A DNA stretch of 64,000 bases from JARIHD01 sp035758825 (lineage in GTDB: Bacteria > Patescibacteriota > Saccharimonadia > Saccharimonadales > UBA4665). Under the pieces are notes generated by a model. That model saw only the letters and a list, made by a program, of their open reading frames with translations, was not told the origin of the DNA and did not search any database. This document shows, piece after piece, positions 7,762 to 16,744 of this stretch. Numbering within the stretch: position 1 is the stretch's first letter; each line of letters begins with the position of its first letter. Where the stretch lies: the NCBI GenBank assembly GCA_035758825.1, contig DASTWA010000008.1:186001-250000 (forward strand), written 5' to 3'. Made by a program: the position numbers and the translations under genes.

Positions 7762-7822
7762 TAGCGCCCGATTACGTAAGAAAGCTAACGGTTAACCAGC
7801 CGAATCATAGTAGTATAGAGGG

Positions 7823-8782
7823 GTGAACATCATTAACACGGTCCAAAGCGCAGTCAAAAAAATTGATACTCTTCAACAGCGGCATACGGTTTTGGCCATC
7901 CCTTTTGCGGTTATCAAGAAGTATGGCGAAGATCGTGGCAATGCCCGAGTAGCTCTGCTTACATACTACGGGTTCCTGTCGTTGTTCCCGCTACTACTAT
8001 TGCTAGTTACTGGCCTGGAGCTATTTTTAGCTTCTTATCCTCATCTCCGCGAAGAAGTCCTGCATACGACGCTCAGCAACTTTCCAGCATTGTCACAAGA
8101 CCTGAACGAAAACATATCGGCACTATCTGGTGCCTGGTATCGGATAATCCTCGGCACGATCCTGACCTTACTGGCGTCATTTGGCATTGCCAATACCCTC
8201 CGCGAAACCATTAACGACCTATGGCAGGTACCACGTGTCAGTCGCAAAGGATTTCCTTGGAACTACTTGGCTAATCTCGTCCTCATCGCCCTGGGCGGCT
8301 TTGTATTGATTGCTACTACACTAGTAACTGGGCTAGTGGCTAAAAATGGCACACCTTGGTACTTTGTCCTGTCAGCTCTGATTAATTTCGGCCTATTCTT
8401 ACTTATTTATCGCGTCGCCACCTCTAGACAGATTAAAACTAAAAATCTTTTAATCCAGTCCGGAATCACAGCCATTGCCTGGCAGACGCTACAAATGGCG
8501 GGTGGCTACCTGGTCGAACGTCAGCTGAGCCATCTCAACTTATTGTACGGCAGTTTCGCCGTTGTTTTGGGCTTGGTGTTTTGGCTCTATTTTGTCGCTC
8601 GCATCTCACTATATGCTATCGAAATTGACGTCGTACTGACGGGCCGGCTGTGGCCACGCAGCCTGACCGGCGAAACGACCGAGGCCGGGCGCAAAGTCTA
8701 CACCGGCTACGCTAAGGCCCAAAAACGGATACCGGAAGAGAACATTACCGTCCGGTTCCGTAAGCCAAAATCAAAAGCCTAA
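7823..8782 (+). CDS. YihY/BrkB family inner-membrane protein
   Basis: The 319-aa integral membrane protein has the YihY signature region: GNARVALLTYYGFLSLFPLL in the first membrane segment, a second long helix pair, and the hydrophobic VVLGLVFWLYFVARISLYAI near the end. About six membrane helices are expected. The family was once labelled ribonuclease BN, but that assignment was withdrawn, and its true role is unclear. Start GTG 7823 is supported by TAGTAT (7811-7816) exactly six bases upstream, a leaderless arrangement shared with the PLD gene at 18745. Confidence 0.85.
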   Translation: MNIINTVQSAVKKIDTLQQRHTVLAIPFAVIKKYGEDRGNARVALLTYYGFLSLFPLLLLLVTGLELFLASYPHLREEVLHTTLSNFPALSQDLNENISALSGAWYRIILGTILTLLASFGIANTLRETINDLWQVPRVSRKGFPWNYLANLVLIALGGFVLIATTLVTGLVAKNGTPWYFVLSALINFGLFLLIYRVATSRQIKTKNLLIQSGITAIAWQTLQMAGGYLVERQLSHLNLLYGSFAVVLGLVFWLYFVARISLYAIEIDVVLTGRLWPRSLTGETTEAGRKVYTGYAKAQKRIPEENITVRFRKPKSKA

Positions 8783-8943
8783 TATTGTGTAGTGAGGTGC
8801 CGCACTGATGCCGGCCGCTTTGTCCCATACTATGTGCTTATCATGCGTGTGTACAAACCATTTTAAGGAGACCGACTAATGGCAGCGACAGTGAGGGCAT
8901 CATCAAAATGCACTTGCCATCAGCCATGTTCGAAAACGAATAG

Positions 8944-9876
8944 CTACCCCTTGATGTGTGTCCCTACCGGGCCACGCAAGGCAGCGGCAGCTTTTTGGGG
9001 AGAGGTCACGATCGCTTCGTGGCCTTTGCCTTTAGAGGCAAAGCGCACCGCAGCCTGGACTTTTGGCAGCATGCTGCCAGGTGCAAACTGTCCCTGGTCA
9101 ACATATGCCTGCATTTCTTCGATGGTTACCGTTGCCAGGCTCTGCTCCTCGGGCGTCCGATAGTTAACACTTATGTCATCCACAGCCGTCAGAATCAACA
9201 ACACATCTGCTTCTACTAGTTCGGCCAATTTTTCGGCGGCAAAATCCTTGTCGATAACCGCTTCGGTTCCGACCATCATGGCGTCCTTTTGGGTTACAGG
9301 TATACCGCCGCCGCCTGCTGCGATGATTATATTGCCCGCCGCAATGGCTTGTTTTATGATGTCCTTTTCGACGATGTCGATGGGCTGCGGCGAGGCCACG
9401 ACCCGGCGCCAACCACGGCCGGCGTCTTCTTTGACCACGAACTGCCTTTCGGCCGCGGCCTCCTTGGCCGTAGCTTCATCTGGATAAAATGGTCCGATCG
9501 GCTTGCTTGGGTCATTGAATGCCGGATCACTGGCGTCCACGACGACCTGGGTAACAACAGTTGCGGCTGTCTTTGTGATTCCCTGTTTACGCAGCTCATT
9601 AGTTAGCGCCTGCTGTAGCCAGTATCCGATTTCGCCCTGGCTCATTCCGACACAAGTGTCCAACGGCGCAGGTGTCTTGGAGCCGTTCTCTTCATTTAAC
9701 AGAATAGCTCCGACCTGCGGTCCATTGCCATGCGCTATCACCAGCTCGTGCCCGTCTTTGATCAGTTCAACAAGCTGTCGAGCCGTCTCGATGGCCACTA
9801 GTTTTTGCGATTCAGCACTAGTCTCGCCATCTTTTTGTAGTGCATTCCCACCCAGTGCAATTACAATTCTACTCAT
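8944..9876 (-). CDS. arcC: Carbamate kinase
   Basis: This 310-aa enzyme makes ATP and ammonia/CO2 from carbamoyl phosphate and ADP, the last step of the arginine deiminase pathway. It starts MSRIVIALGGNALQKDGE, the conserved GGNAL phosphate-binding turn of the amino-acid kinase fold, and contains HGNGPQVGAILLNEE and AAGGGGIPV, both diagnostic of carbamate kinase. It is the last gene of arcA-arcB-arcD-arcC, separated from arcD by 127 bases holding a long stem-loop. GAGG lies about eight bases before the ATG. Confidence 0.95.
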   Translation of the reverse strand: MSRIVIALGGNALQKDGETSAESQKLVAIETARQLVELIKDGHELVIAHGNGPQVGAILLNEENGSKTPAPLDTCVGMSQGEIGYWLQQALTNELRKQGITKTAATVVTQVVVDASDPAFNDPSKPIGPFYPDEATAKEAAAERQFVVKEDAGRGWRRVVASPQPIDIVEKDIIKQAIAAGNIIIAAGGGGIPVTQKDAMMVGTEAVIDKDFAAEKLAELVEADVLLILTAVDDISVNYRTPEEQSLATVTIEEMQAYVDQGQFAPGSMLPKVQAAVRFASKGKGHEAIVTSPQKAAAALRGPVGTHIKG

Positions 9877-9894
9877 ACAGTGACCTCATTGATG

Positions 9895-9979
9895 AAGAAA
9901 CGAATCCCTTGTGATGGAGAACATCCGCACGAGCCATGCGAGCTCAGGACGTTCTCCGGTACAAGGGATAGAGTTTCTT
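9895..9979 (-). promoter_or_regulatory. 85-nt multi-tier stem-loop between arcD and arcC
   Basis: On the minus strand AAGAAAC/GTTTCTT, ATCCCTTGT/ACAAGGGAT, GGAGAAC/GTTCTCC and an inner GAGC/GCTC stack into one long hairpin separated by small internal loops. It lies wholly within the arcD-arcC gap, ending 18 bases before arcC. Only a weak U-rich stretch follows on the minus strand, so partial termination, mRNA processing or stabilisation are all possible. Confidence 0.7.
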
Positions 9980-10003
9980 GCTTTTTTGATTTTAATAACT
10001 TTA

Positions 10004-11449
10004 TTATAAGACGCTGAGGTCACCGCTGGCTATACGTGCGATGCAGAACAGGAACAGCGCGACCAAAATCGCGGCAGCTCCGGTTTCGGGGAGCGTAAAG
10101 ACTTTTTCGCGGTTTTTAATCTGCATAAGGATGTAGATAACGACCGCTGGAGCATACAGCAGTACCGTCAGCAACAAATAGTGCATGCCGGCTGCATATA
10201 CGAGCCAGATGGCATAGATACTGGCAACGGCCCCCACAAATATATTCCATGCCCGGGCCGGTGTACCCTTGCTCTCTTGCCATGAATGCTTAAGCTGGTA
10301 AAACCCAGTAAAGGCGTAAGGCAACAAGATAGCCGATGTCGCCAACGAGTACATGTAATCGTAAGCCTGGATGTCTGTCAGGAAAAGGAGCAGGAAAGCC
10401 TGGATGAGCACAGTAGTAACCAGCAGCGAAACAACTGGCGTGCCCTTGTCGTTGAGTTTGGCGAAATAAGACGGGAACGTCTTGGTCTTGGCTGCCTGGT
10501 ATGGAAGCTCCGCTGCGTACAAAGTCCACGCCAGCCAGGCTCCGGCAACCGATACGATGAGGCCGAGGTTCACCAGGCCGGCGCCCCATGAACCGACAAC
10601 GTACTTGAGCAGTTCAGCCATGGCCGGCTGGCCAAGCTCGGCAAGCTCAGGACGCGCCTTAAGGCCGAGTGAAAGTGCCGTTACCAAGAAGTAAATCGAG
10701 GTGACTGTCAGCAGCCCCATGAATGTTGCCGTTATGACCTGTGACTTCTTTTTGGCACGGCCCGAAAAGACCACCGCACCTTCGATACCGATGAACACCC
10801 AAACCGTGACGAGCATGGTGCCCTTCACCTGGCTCATGACATCCGAAAACTCAAAACCTTTCGAGGCAGTGCCCCAAATATCAGCCGTGAATACATCCAG
10901 CTTGAATGCAGTAAACGCCGCCAGAATGAATATGGCGATTGGTATCAGCTTGGCGACCGTCACAATCGTATTGACGATGCTTGCTGACCGGACGCCTCGC
11001 ATGACAAGGTAGTACACTACCCAAAGCATGACCGAGGCGCCGATGACCGAAGCCACATTCTGGCCGTCACCGAACGTTTTAAAGAAATACGCAACCGAGC
11101 TGAACAATAGGGTTGCGTACGCAACGTTGCCGATCCAGGCTGATATCCAATAGCCCCAGGCCGAGTTAAAGCCCATATATTTACCAAAACCAGCTTGGGC
11201 ATAGCTGTAAATACCGGCGTCCAAATCCGGGCGCTTTTTGGTCAGGTTCTGGAAACAAAATGCCAAGAATAGCATTCCCAGCCCCGTAATAATCCATCCA
11301 ATCGTTATGGCCATGAGTGAAGCACTCGAGGACATATCGCTCATTAGGTTGAAGATACCACCACCAATGATGGATCCCACCACAAGAGCCGTCAGGGGGA
11401 TGATTCCTAACGCCCCTTTCTTCTCCTTTGCTTTTGTTGTTGCTGCCAT
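10004..11449 (-). CDS. arcD: Arginine/ornithine antiporter, APC superfamily
   Basis: The 481-aa transporter has about 12 or more hydrophobic segments. The first helix carries the APC glycine motif in ALVVGSIIGGGIFNLMSDMS, followed by AITIGWIITGLGMLFLAF and RPDLDAGIYSYAQAGFGKYM, typical of ArcD-type arginine:ornithine exchangers. It would import arginine and export ornithine without energy cost, feeding arcA and arcB. It starts 28 bases after arcB. The last residues end near a helix (IARIASGDLSVL). Confidence 0.92.
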   Translation of the reverse strand: MAATTKAKEKKGALGIIPLTALVVGSIIGGGIFNLMSDMSSSASLMAITIGWIITGLGMLFLAFCFQNLTKKRPDLDAGIYSYAQAGFGKYMGFNSAWGYWISAWIGNVAYATLLFSSVAYFFKTFGDGQNVASVIGASVMLWVVYYLVMRGVRSASIVNTIVTVAKLIPIAIFILAAFTAFKLDVFTADIWGTASKGFEFSDVMSQVKGTMLVTVWVFIGIEGAVVFSGRAKKKSQVITATFMGLLTVTSIYFLVTALSLGLKARPELAELGQPAMAELLKYVVGSWGAGLVNLGLIVSVAGAWLAWTLYAAELPYQAAKTKTFPSYFAKLNDKGTPVVSLLVTTVLIQAFLLLFLTDIQAYDYMYSLATSAILLPYAFTGFYQLKHSWQESKGTPARAWNIFVGAVASIYAIWLVYAAGMHYLLLTVLLYAPAVVIYILMQIKNREKVFTLPETGAAAILVALFLFCIARIASGDLSVL

Positions 11450-11477
11450 TGTCAGGGACTCCTTGGCCCTGCTTAGT

Positions 11478-12467
11478 TTAGATCGTTAAAGCTACGACGG
11501 CTTTAATCGTATGCATCCGGTTCTCGGCTTCGTCAAAGACGATGCTGTGCTCGGAGCGGAAAACTTCATCGGTGACTTCCATGCTTTCGAGCCCGTACTG
11601 TTCAAACACTTGCCCGCCTGTTGTAGTCAGACGGTCGTGAAAGGCCGGCAAGCAATGCATGAACTTGACGTTCGGATTGCCCGTTGCCTTGATCAGGTCC
11701 ATGTCGACCTGATAGTCCTTCAAGAGCCGGATACGCTCGGCAAACTGCGCTTCCTCCCCCATCGACACCCAAACGTCGGTATAGATGACATCGGCGTCTT
11801 GTACAGCCTCCTGAAGGTTGTCGGTAATAGTAATTGTTGCCCCTGTTTCGCTCGCAAACTCCTTTGCTTGTTTGGTTAATGCTTCGTCTGGGAATAACTC
11901 TTTCGGTGCGGCAATGCGGAAGTCCATGCCCATCTTGGCGGCACCTTCCATCAAACTGTTTGCCATGTTGTTACGGCCATCGCCGACAAATACGAATTTC
12001 ACGCCCTTCAGCTTGCCGATGTGTTCTTGGATGGTCAAAAAATCGGCCAGCACCTGGGTGGGGTGGGCTTGGTCCGTCAGCCCGTTCCATACTGGAACGC
12101 CAGCGTGCGCGGCCAGGTCGACTACAGTCTGGTGAGCAAAGCCCCGGAACTCAATGCCGTCGAACATGCGGCCCAACACTTTGGCTGTGTCCTCGGTGGT
12201 TTCTTTCTTGCCCAGCTGGATGTCATCCTTGCCCAAAAATTCGGGGTGGATGCCCAAATCGGCAGCCGCCACCACGAATGCGCAGCGGGTACGGGTGGAG
12301 GTCTTTTCAAATAGGAGTGCGATGCTCTTGCCTTCGTGCTCGCGGTGCAGTGTACCGGCCTTTTTGAGGTCCTTATATCTATTTGCGGTGTCGATCAAAT
12401 ATTGGATCTCCCCGGGCGTATAGTCCGCAAGTGTCAGTAGTGACCGTCCTTTAAAATCCGGCATCAT
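11478..12467 (-). CDS. arcB: Ornithine carbamoyltransferase, catabolic
   Basis: This 329-aa enzyme carries the carbamoyl-phosphate motif FEKTSTRTRCAF, the second-site HPTQVLADFLTIQEH and the ornithine-binding HCLPAFHD. In this operon it runs in the degradative direction, turning citrulline plus phosphate into ornithine and carbamoyl phosphate. GGGAGGAAC precedes the start, and the start overlaps the arcA stop by four bases, implying coupled translation. No arginine biosynthesis genes are nearby, supporting the catabolic name. Confidence 0.95.
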   Translation of the reverse strand: MMPDFKGRSLLTLADYTPGEIQYLIDTANRYKDLKKAGTLHREHEGKSIALLFEKTSTRTRCAFVVAAADLGIHPEFLGKDDIQLGKKETTEDTAKVLGRMFDGIEFRGFAHQTVVDLAAHAGVPVWNGLTDQAHPTQVLADFLTIQEHIGKLKGVKFVFVGDGRNNMANSLMEGAAKMGMDFRIAAPKELFPDEALTKQAKEFASETGATITITDNLQEAVQDADVIYTDVWVSMGEEAQFAERIRLLKDYQVDMDLIKATGNPNVKFMHCLPAFHDRLTTTGGQVFEQYGLESMEVTDEVFRSEHSIVFDEAENRMHTIKAVVALTI

Positions 12468-13696
12468 AGTTCCTCCCTTACTAACGGCATGCTCATACAG
12501 CGCGGACCGCCGCGGCCGCGGCCCAGCTCGGCGCCAACGACCTCGATCACCTCTATGCCATGATCGCGCAGCTTCTGATTAGTCACATAATTACGGTCAT
12601 AGGTAACGACCACTCCCGGAGCAATCGCCAGGGTGTTCGAGCCGTCATTCCACTGCTCGCGCGCAGCAGCGATCTCGTCACCGCCGCCGCACTCAATAAG
12701 TGTTATTTCACGACCCAAGGCCTCTCCTAGCACCTCGGCTACGTTTTCGCGGTGCTCAATGTCGGGGTGCCCTGGTTTGTCGGACGGAGTCAGGATGTAT
12801 AAGTTCATGCTTCCGCCACGGCTCCGGATGGCCGGGTGGATGGTGAACTTGTCATGGTCAATCATAGTAAACACCGTGTCCAGGTGCATAAAGGCCCGCG
12901 ATTTGGGGATCTCGACAGCGATGACCTTTGTAAATCCGCCCTTCTCAAACAATTCCGTAGCGACCGCCTCAATAGCTTCGGGTGTCGATCGTTCACTCAC
13001 GCCTATTGCGACTACATCGCGGCTGAGCACAAGCTCGTCACCGCCCTCAATAGAAAACCGGTTATTACGATCGTACCATACGGGAATGTTATGCCCCGCA
13101 AACCTCGGATGGTGGTTAATGATGTACTCCATGAACAAGGATTCACGCCGGCGGGCAGGCCAGTGCATGCGATTGATTGTCAACCCCTGGCCGATGACCG
13201 CCGATGGGTCGCGGGTGAAATACAGGTTTGGCATCGGGTCAAGGTAAAACGGGTAGCTGGTCGCCAGCATCTCATGCAATTGCTTGACGCCGTCTACCGG
13301 CAAACGTACCTCATTTTTGCGGACGCCTGCCATAATCTTGCGGACCATATCCGGCGTTTCCATGCCCATCAGGTAATCAAAAAGCGCCTGCGTGACGCGG
13401 CGCTCTCCTTGTTTTGATGCTTTGAGCATAGTATTTACGAATTCAGTCTTCAGATCTTCGGTATTCAGACTTTCGGCTACCAACTGGTCGAGATACAACA
13501 CTTCTACGCCCCGGTCGCGTAACACAGTGGCAAAAGCATCGTGTTCGGCCTGTGCCTTTTGCAGATAGGGTATGTCGTCGAAGAGTAATCTTGTTAAATA
13601 ATCAGGGGTTAAATTTTCGAGTTCGTTGCCTGGCCGGTGCAATAGTACAGTTTTAAGACGGCCAATCTCTGAGTGGATATTGAGCGGCGTTTCCAT
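12464..13696 (-). CDS. arcA: Arginine deiminase
   Basis: The 410-aa enzyme hydrolyses arginine to citrulline and ammonia. Visible signatures are LYFTRDPSAVIGQGLTINRM, the FSIEGGDELVLSRD region, HLDTVFTMIDHDKFTIHPAI with the catalytic His, and a C-terminal GRGRGGPRCMSMPLVREEL holding the catalytic Cys. It is the first gene of the operon. AGGGG sits before the ATG, with an AT-rich TATATA box further upstream. The divergent neighbour at 13829 has its own promoter. Confidence 0.96.
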   Translation of the reverse strand: METPLNIHSEIGRLKTVLLHRPGNELENLTPDYLTRLLFDDIPYLQKAQAEHDAFATVLRDRGVEVLYLDQLVAESLNTEDLKTEFVNTMLKASKQGERRVTQALFDYLMGMETPDMVRKIMAGVRKNEVRLPVDGVKQLHEMLATSYPFYLDPMPNLYFTRDPSAVIGQGLTINRMHWPARRRESLFMEYIINHHPRFAGHNIPVWYDRNNRFSIEGGDELVLSRDVVAIGVSERSTPEAIEAVATELFEKGGFTKVIAVEIPKSRAFMHLDTVFTMIDHDKFTIHPAIRSRGGSMNLYILTPSDKPGHPDIEHRENVAEVLGEALGREITLIECGGGDEIAAAREQWNDGSNTLAIAPGVVVTYDRNYVTNQKLRDHGIEVIEVVGAELGRGRGGPRCMSMPLVREEL

Positions 13697-13828
13697 ATAC
13701 CCCTGTTCTTTCTATATATTTGTTCTGCAAATGTAACAAACCGCGTACGGATGTTGTCCCTACCGTTGTAACACAAAGCTAACGCTTACTCAATGAGATA
13801 TCCGGCACTGACCTGTTACAATCACTGT

Positions 13829-14875
13829 ATGAATGGTGTTTTTTACCGCAATGTTCGGGCCCGCGACCAGCTCGAGCTCCTCCTACTGGCCGCTGCCACA
13901 AGTCTGCTGCTCGTACGCTTTTATCTATTTGTGACTGGCTATCCGCAAATCGGCAGCGGCGGTTTGCACATCGCCCACATGTTGTGGGGCGGCGCACTGA
14001 TGCTGGCCGCACTGGTCATCTGCCTGTCATTCCTCGGGGCCCGCGCGCTTCGCCTGGGAGCTATCCTCGGGGGGATTGGGTTTGGCGTCTTTATCGACGA
14101 GCTTGGCAAGTTCATAACCCGCGACAACGACTACTTTTACCAGCCAACAATCGGGCTTATTTATGCCATTTTTATTATTTTGTACCTAACATTTAACTTT
14201 ATCAGTCGCAAACAGCCGCTTTCGTCGCGCGAATACCAACTGAATGCCTTAGCCCAAATGGAAGAAGCTGTCGTCCACGACATGAACCCGACAGAAAGAA
14301 TGCGCGTAAAAAATCTTCTGGCCCAAGCCGAGCAGAACGATCCAATCACAAGGCAGCTCCAAAAACTCCTGTCAGCGGCACGCACTACCGCCCCCAAAAC
14401 TCCTGGCCGCATGAACCGGCTAGTGCACGCGCTTAACGTCTACTACGAGCGCTTTTGGCGTACGCGGAATTCAAACCTTGTCGTGCGGTTATTCTTTCTG
14501 CTCGAGGTCTTTTTGTTTGTCGGCAGTGTCCTGCTGCTTATTTACCGTAACCTCGACGGCGTATTTGACCTCTTTAGCGGTTCTGTACCTTTTTCCACCG
14601 AGCTGGCTATTGGGCAATTGGTATCGTCACTGGTGGCGGCTGGCTTTGCCGTGTACGGGGCAATGCTGCTACCCAAGTCACACTTGCGCGCCTACGAACA
14701 ATTCCGCCGGGCAACCATGGTCAATATCTTTTTGACCGAATTTTTTATGTTCTCGCGTATACAGTTCGGCGCACTGCCGGGGTTTGTGTTCAATCTGATA
14801 CTGCTTGCATTTCTAGGCTACGCCATGCGCCAGGAACTGCGTCTTGAATCCCAAAAGCAAAACCTCACTGCTTAA
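13829..14875 (+). CDS. Integral membrane protein, unknown function
   Basis: This 348-aa protein has about four N-terminal membrane helices (for example LELLLLAAATSLLLVRFYLF and GALMLAALVICLSFLGARAL), a charged cytoplasmic middle segment of roughly 90 residues (MEEAVVHDMNPTERMRVKN...) and three to four C-terminal helices. No family recognised. TACAAT (13817-13822) lies six bases before ATG 13829, so I prefer this start over the in-frame ATG at 13793. Its 3' end overlaps the convergent ldh gene by 11 bases. Confidence 0.75.
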   Translation: MNGVFYRNVRARDQLELLLLAAATSLLLVRFYLFVTGYPQIGSGGLHIAHMLWGGALMLAALVICLSFLGARALRLGAILGGIGFGVFIDELGKFITRDNDYFYQPTIGLIYAIFIILYLTFNFISRKQPLSSREYQLNALAQMEEAVVHDMNPTERMRVKNLLAQAEQNDPITRQLQKLLSAARTTAPKTPGRMNRLVHALNVYYERFWRTRNSNLVVRLFFLLEVFLFVGSVLLLIYRNLDGVFDLFSGSVPFSTELAIGQLVSSLVAAGFAVYGAMLLPKSHLRAYEQFRRATMVNIFLTEFFMFSRIQFGALPGFVFNLILLAFLGYAMRQELRLESQKQNLTA

Positions 14876-15794
14876 TGCGTCCGATCGCCGCCCTTACGAT
14901 GGCAGCGGAGTTTAACAGCGATTGCTTTTCGCTTGCACTCAAAGGATACCCGTCTACGATCTCGACACCGCGCGAGCTGACCTTGGAGGGCAGCCCCAGC
15001 ACGACACCATCAACTCCATATTCGCCGGTTGCCAACGAACAGACCGGATAGACGCTGGCGGTATCGCGAAGCAAGGCTTCCACCAATTTGGCCACCACGT
15101 TCCCAATGCCGTAGTAGGTAGACTTTTTGGCCTCAATAATCTTATATGCGGCCTGGCGGATATCGCCGGCGATCGTACCCTTGAGGGCCGGATCAACGCC
15201 GGGGAATGCCGCCAGCGGAATGCCGGCGATCGTCGCGTTAGAGAGCGCCGGGAATGACGAGTCGCCGTGTTCGCCCAAAATGTAGGCATGAACATTGCTT
15301 TGCGAGACACCGGCTTTGCTGGCGATCGCTACTCGAAGGCGGGCCGTATCAAGCGTTGTACCGCTTCCCAGCACGCGTTCTTTGGGCAATCCTGACTCCT
15401 TGAGTGCAACATAGGTCAATACATCGACCGGGTTGGCCACCATCAATATATAAACCAGCTTGCCCTGAGCCATAATCCTGCCGACCACATCACGGATGAT
15501 GGCGGTATTTATGTCGGCAAGCTCAAGCCTGGTCTGGCCCGGCTTTTGGGCGGCACCACTGGCAATAACGACAATGTCATCTTCTTTTATTTCATCGTAG
15601 CCGCCCACACGTACGGTTACACCGCTCGTAAATGCTGTCGCGTGGTTGATATCCATCGCCTGGCCCCGCACCAGATCTTCGGCAACGTCAACAAGTACGA
15701 TATCGTGCACCACCTCTTTGATGGCCAATGCCTGAGCGGCCGTCGCACCGACCATACCTCCTCCGCCAATAACAAATACACTGCGTTGACGCAT
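14865..15794 (-). CDS. ldh: L-lactate dehydrogenase
   Basis: The 309-aa NAD-dependent enzyme has a Rossmann start VFVIGGGGMVGATAAQALAI and the substrate loop SGAAQKPGQTR, where Gln at the specificity position indicates lactate rather than malate (malate enzymes have Arg there). It also has LDTARLR with the substrate Arg and GEHGDSSF with the catalytic His. It reduces pyruvate to lactate to recycle NADH, fitting a fermentative lifestyle together with the arginine pathway. A good GGAGG lies upstream of ATG 15794. Confidence 0.9.
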   Translation of the reverse strand: MRQRSVFVIGGGGMVGATAAQALAIKEVVHDIVLVDVAEDLVRGQAMDINHATAFTSGVTVRVGGYDEIKEDDIVVIASGAAQKPGQTRLELADINTAIIRDVVGRIMAQGKLVYILMVANPVDVLTYVALKESGLPKERVLGSGTTLDTARLRVAIASKAGVSQSNVHAYILGEHGDSSFPALSNATIAGIPLAAFPGVDPALKGTIAGDIRQAAYKIIEAKKSTYYGIGNVVAKLVEALLRDTASVYPVCSLATGEYGVDGVVLGLPSKVSSRGVEIVDGYPLSASEKQSLLNSAAIVRAAIGRIKQ

Positions 15795-15877
15795 AAAATC
15801 CTAATCCTCCAAAAAGTTTCGCCTTAATTGTAGTGCCATCACTGTAACGAAGCAACCTTTAGGCTATACTATGTGTA

Positions 15878-16741
15878 ATGACCGCGACACTTCTTGCGCT
15901 TCTCACTTTTGTGGGGTGGGGACTTGGTGATATCTTTGCCGCCGTCAGTTCAAGGCGGCTCGGAGCGATTCATTCTTCAATTATCATAACCGCGTTTCTT
16001 GTGGTCGTACTTGGCGTATTTGCCCCCTTTATGGACACCTCCGGCCTGACAACAACGGTCATGCTGCAAAGCAGCGCACTGGGGGTCGCCCTCGGCATAG
16101 GCTTCTTGGCGTTCGTCCAGGCGCTTCGCATAGGCAACCCGGCCCTCGTCGGTACCATCGCCGGTTCGTACACCGGTCCGGCGGTCATTCTCTCGGTAGT
16201 CTTCTTGGACGAAGTACTTAGTGCGGGGCAAGTCTTCTTCATAACGGTAACAATTATTGGTGTTATTGGCGCCTCTCTGGATATCCGAGGCCTTCGCAAA
16301 CGATCCGTAAAGCTCGACCGGAGCGTTGCATTCTCGCTTGTGGCTCTTTGTTCGTGGGGCATATATTTTACCTTCATGAAGATTCCTATTGGCGAGGCAG
16401 GCTGGTACTGGCCCTCACTCATTGGTACGTTCTCCAGCCTTTGTCTTTATCTTGGAGTATATTTTGTTATCAAGCGCCCTTCCGACGCCCGCATCCCGCT
16501 TCGCCGAGGATTTTTGCCCGCACTCGGCAACGCCCTCATCGGCGGCGGCGGAACGGTCATGTACAATGTCGCCCTATCCTACGGCAATGTATCGGTTGTC
16601 GCCCCCATTGCCGGGTCCTATCTCGTCCTGTTCGTAATACTCGCTTCGCTTGTCTTCAAAGAGCCGCTCTCGCGTCAACAAACTGCCGGTATTGCAATCA
16701 GTCTTTGCGGCATTGTAGGCATTTCGATGCTGTCTTCGTAG
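15878..16741 (+). CDS. EamA/DMT family transporter
   Basis: This 287-aa protein has ten hydrophobic segments in two five-helix halves, the drug/metabolite transporter layout. The first half opens TATLLALLTFVGWGLGDIFA, and the end of the second half reads AGSYLVLFVILASLVFKEPL, typical of EamA domains. Substrate cannot be told. TATACT (15865-15870) lies seven bases before the ATG, so the mRNA is probably leaderless. Confidence 0.85.
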   Translation: MTATLLALLTFVGWGLGDIFAAVSSRRLGAIHSSIIITAFLVVVLGVFAPFMDTSGLTTTVMLQSSALGVALGIGFLAFVQALRIGNPALVGTIAGSYTGPAVILSVVFLDEVLSAGQVFFITVTIIGVIGASLDIRGLRKRSVKLDRSVAFSLVALCSWGIYFTFMKIPIGEAGWYWPSLIGTFSSLCLYLGVYFVIKRPSDARIPLRRGFLPALGNALIGGGGTVMYNVALSYGNVSVVAPIAGSYLVLFVILASLVFKEPLSRQQTAGIAISLCGIVGISMLSS

Positions 16742-16744
16742 CTA

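Noticed and set aside
8879..9163. ORF behind a good Shine-Dalgarno site (AAGGAGA) next to arcC
   Set aside because: From 8944 on it runs antisense through arcC, and its translation is Ser/Ala-rich shadow sequence. The first 20 residues alone give no recognisable protein.
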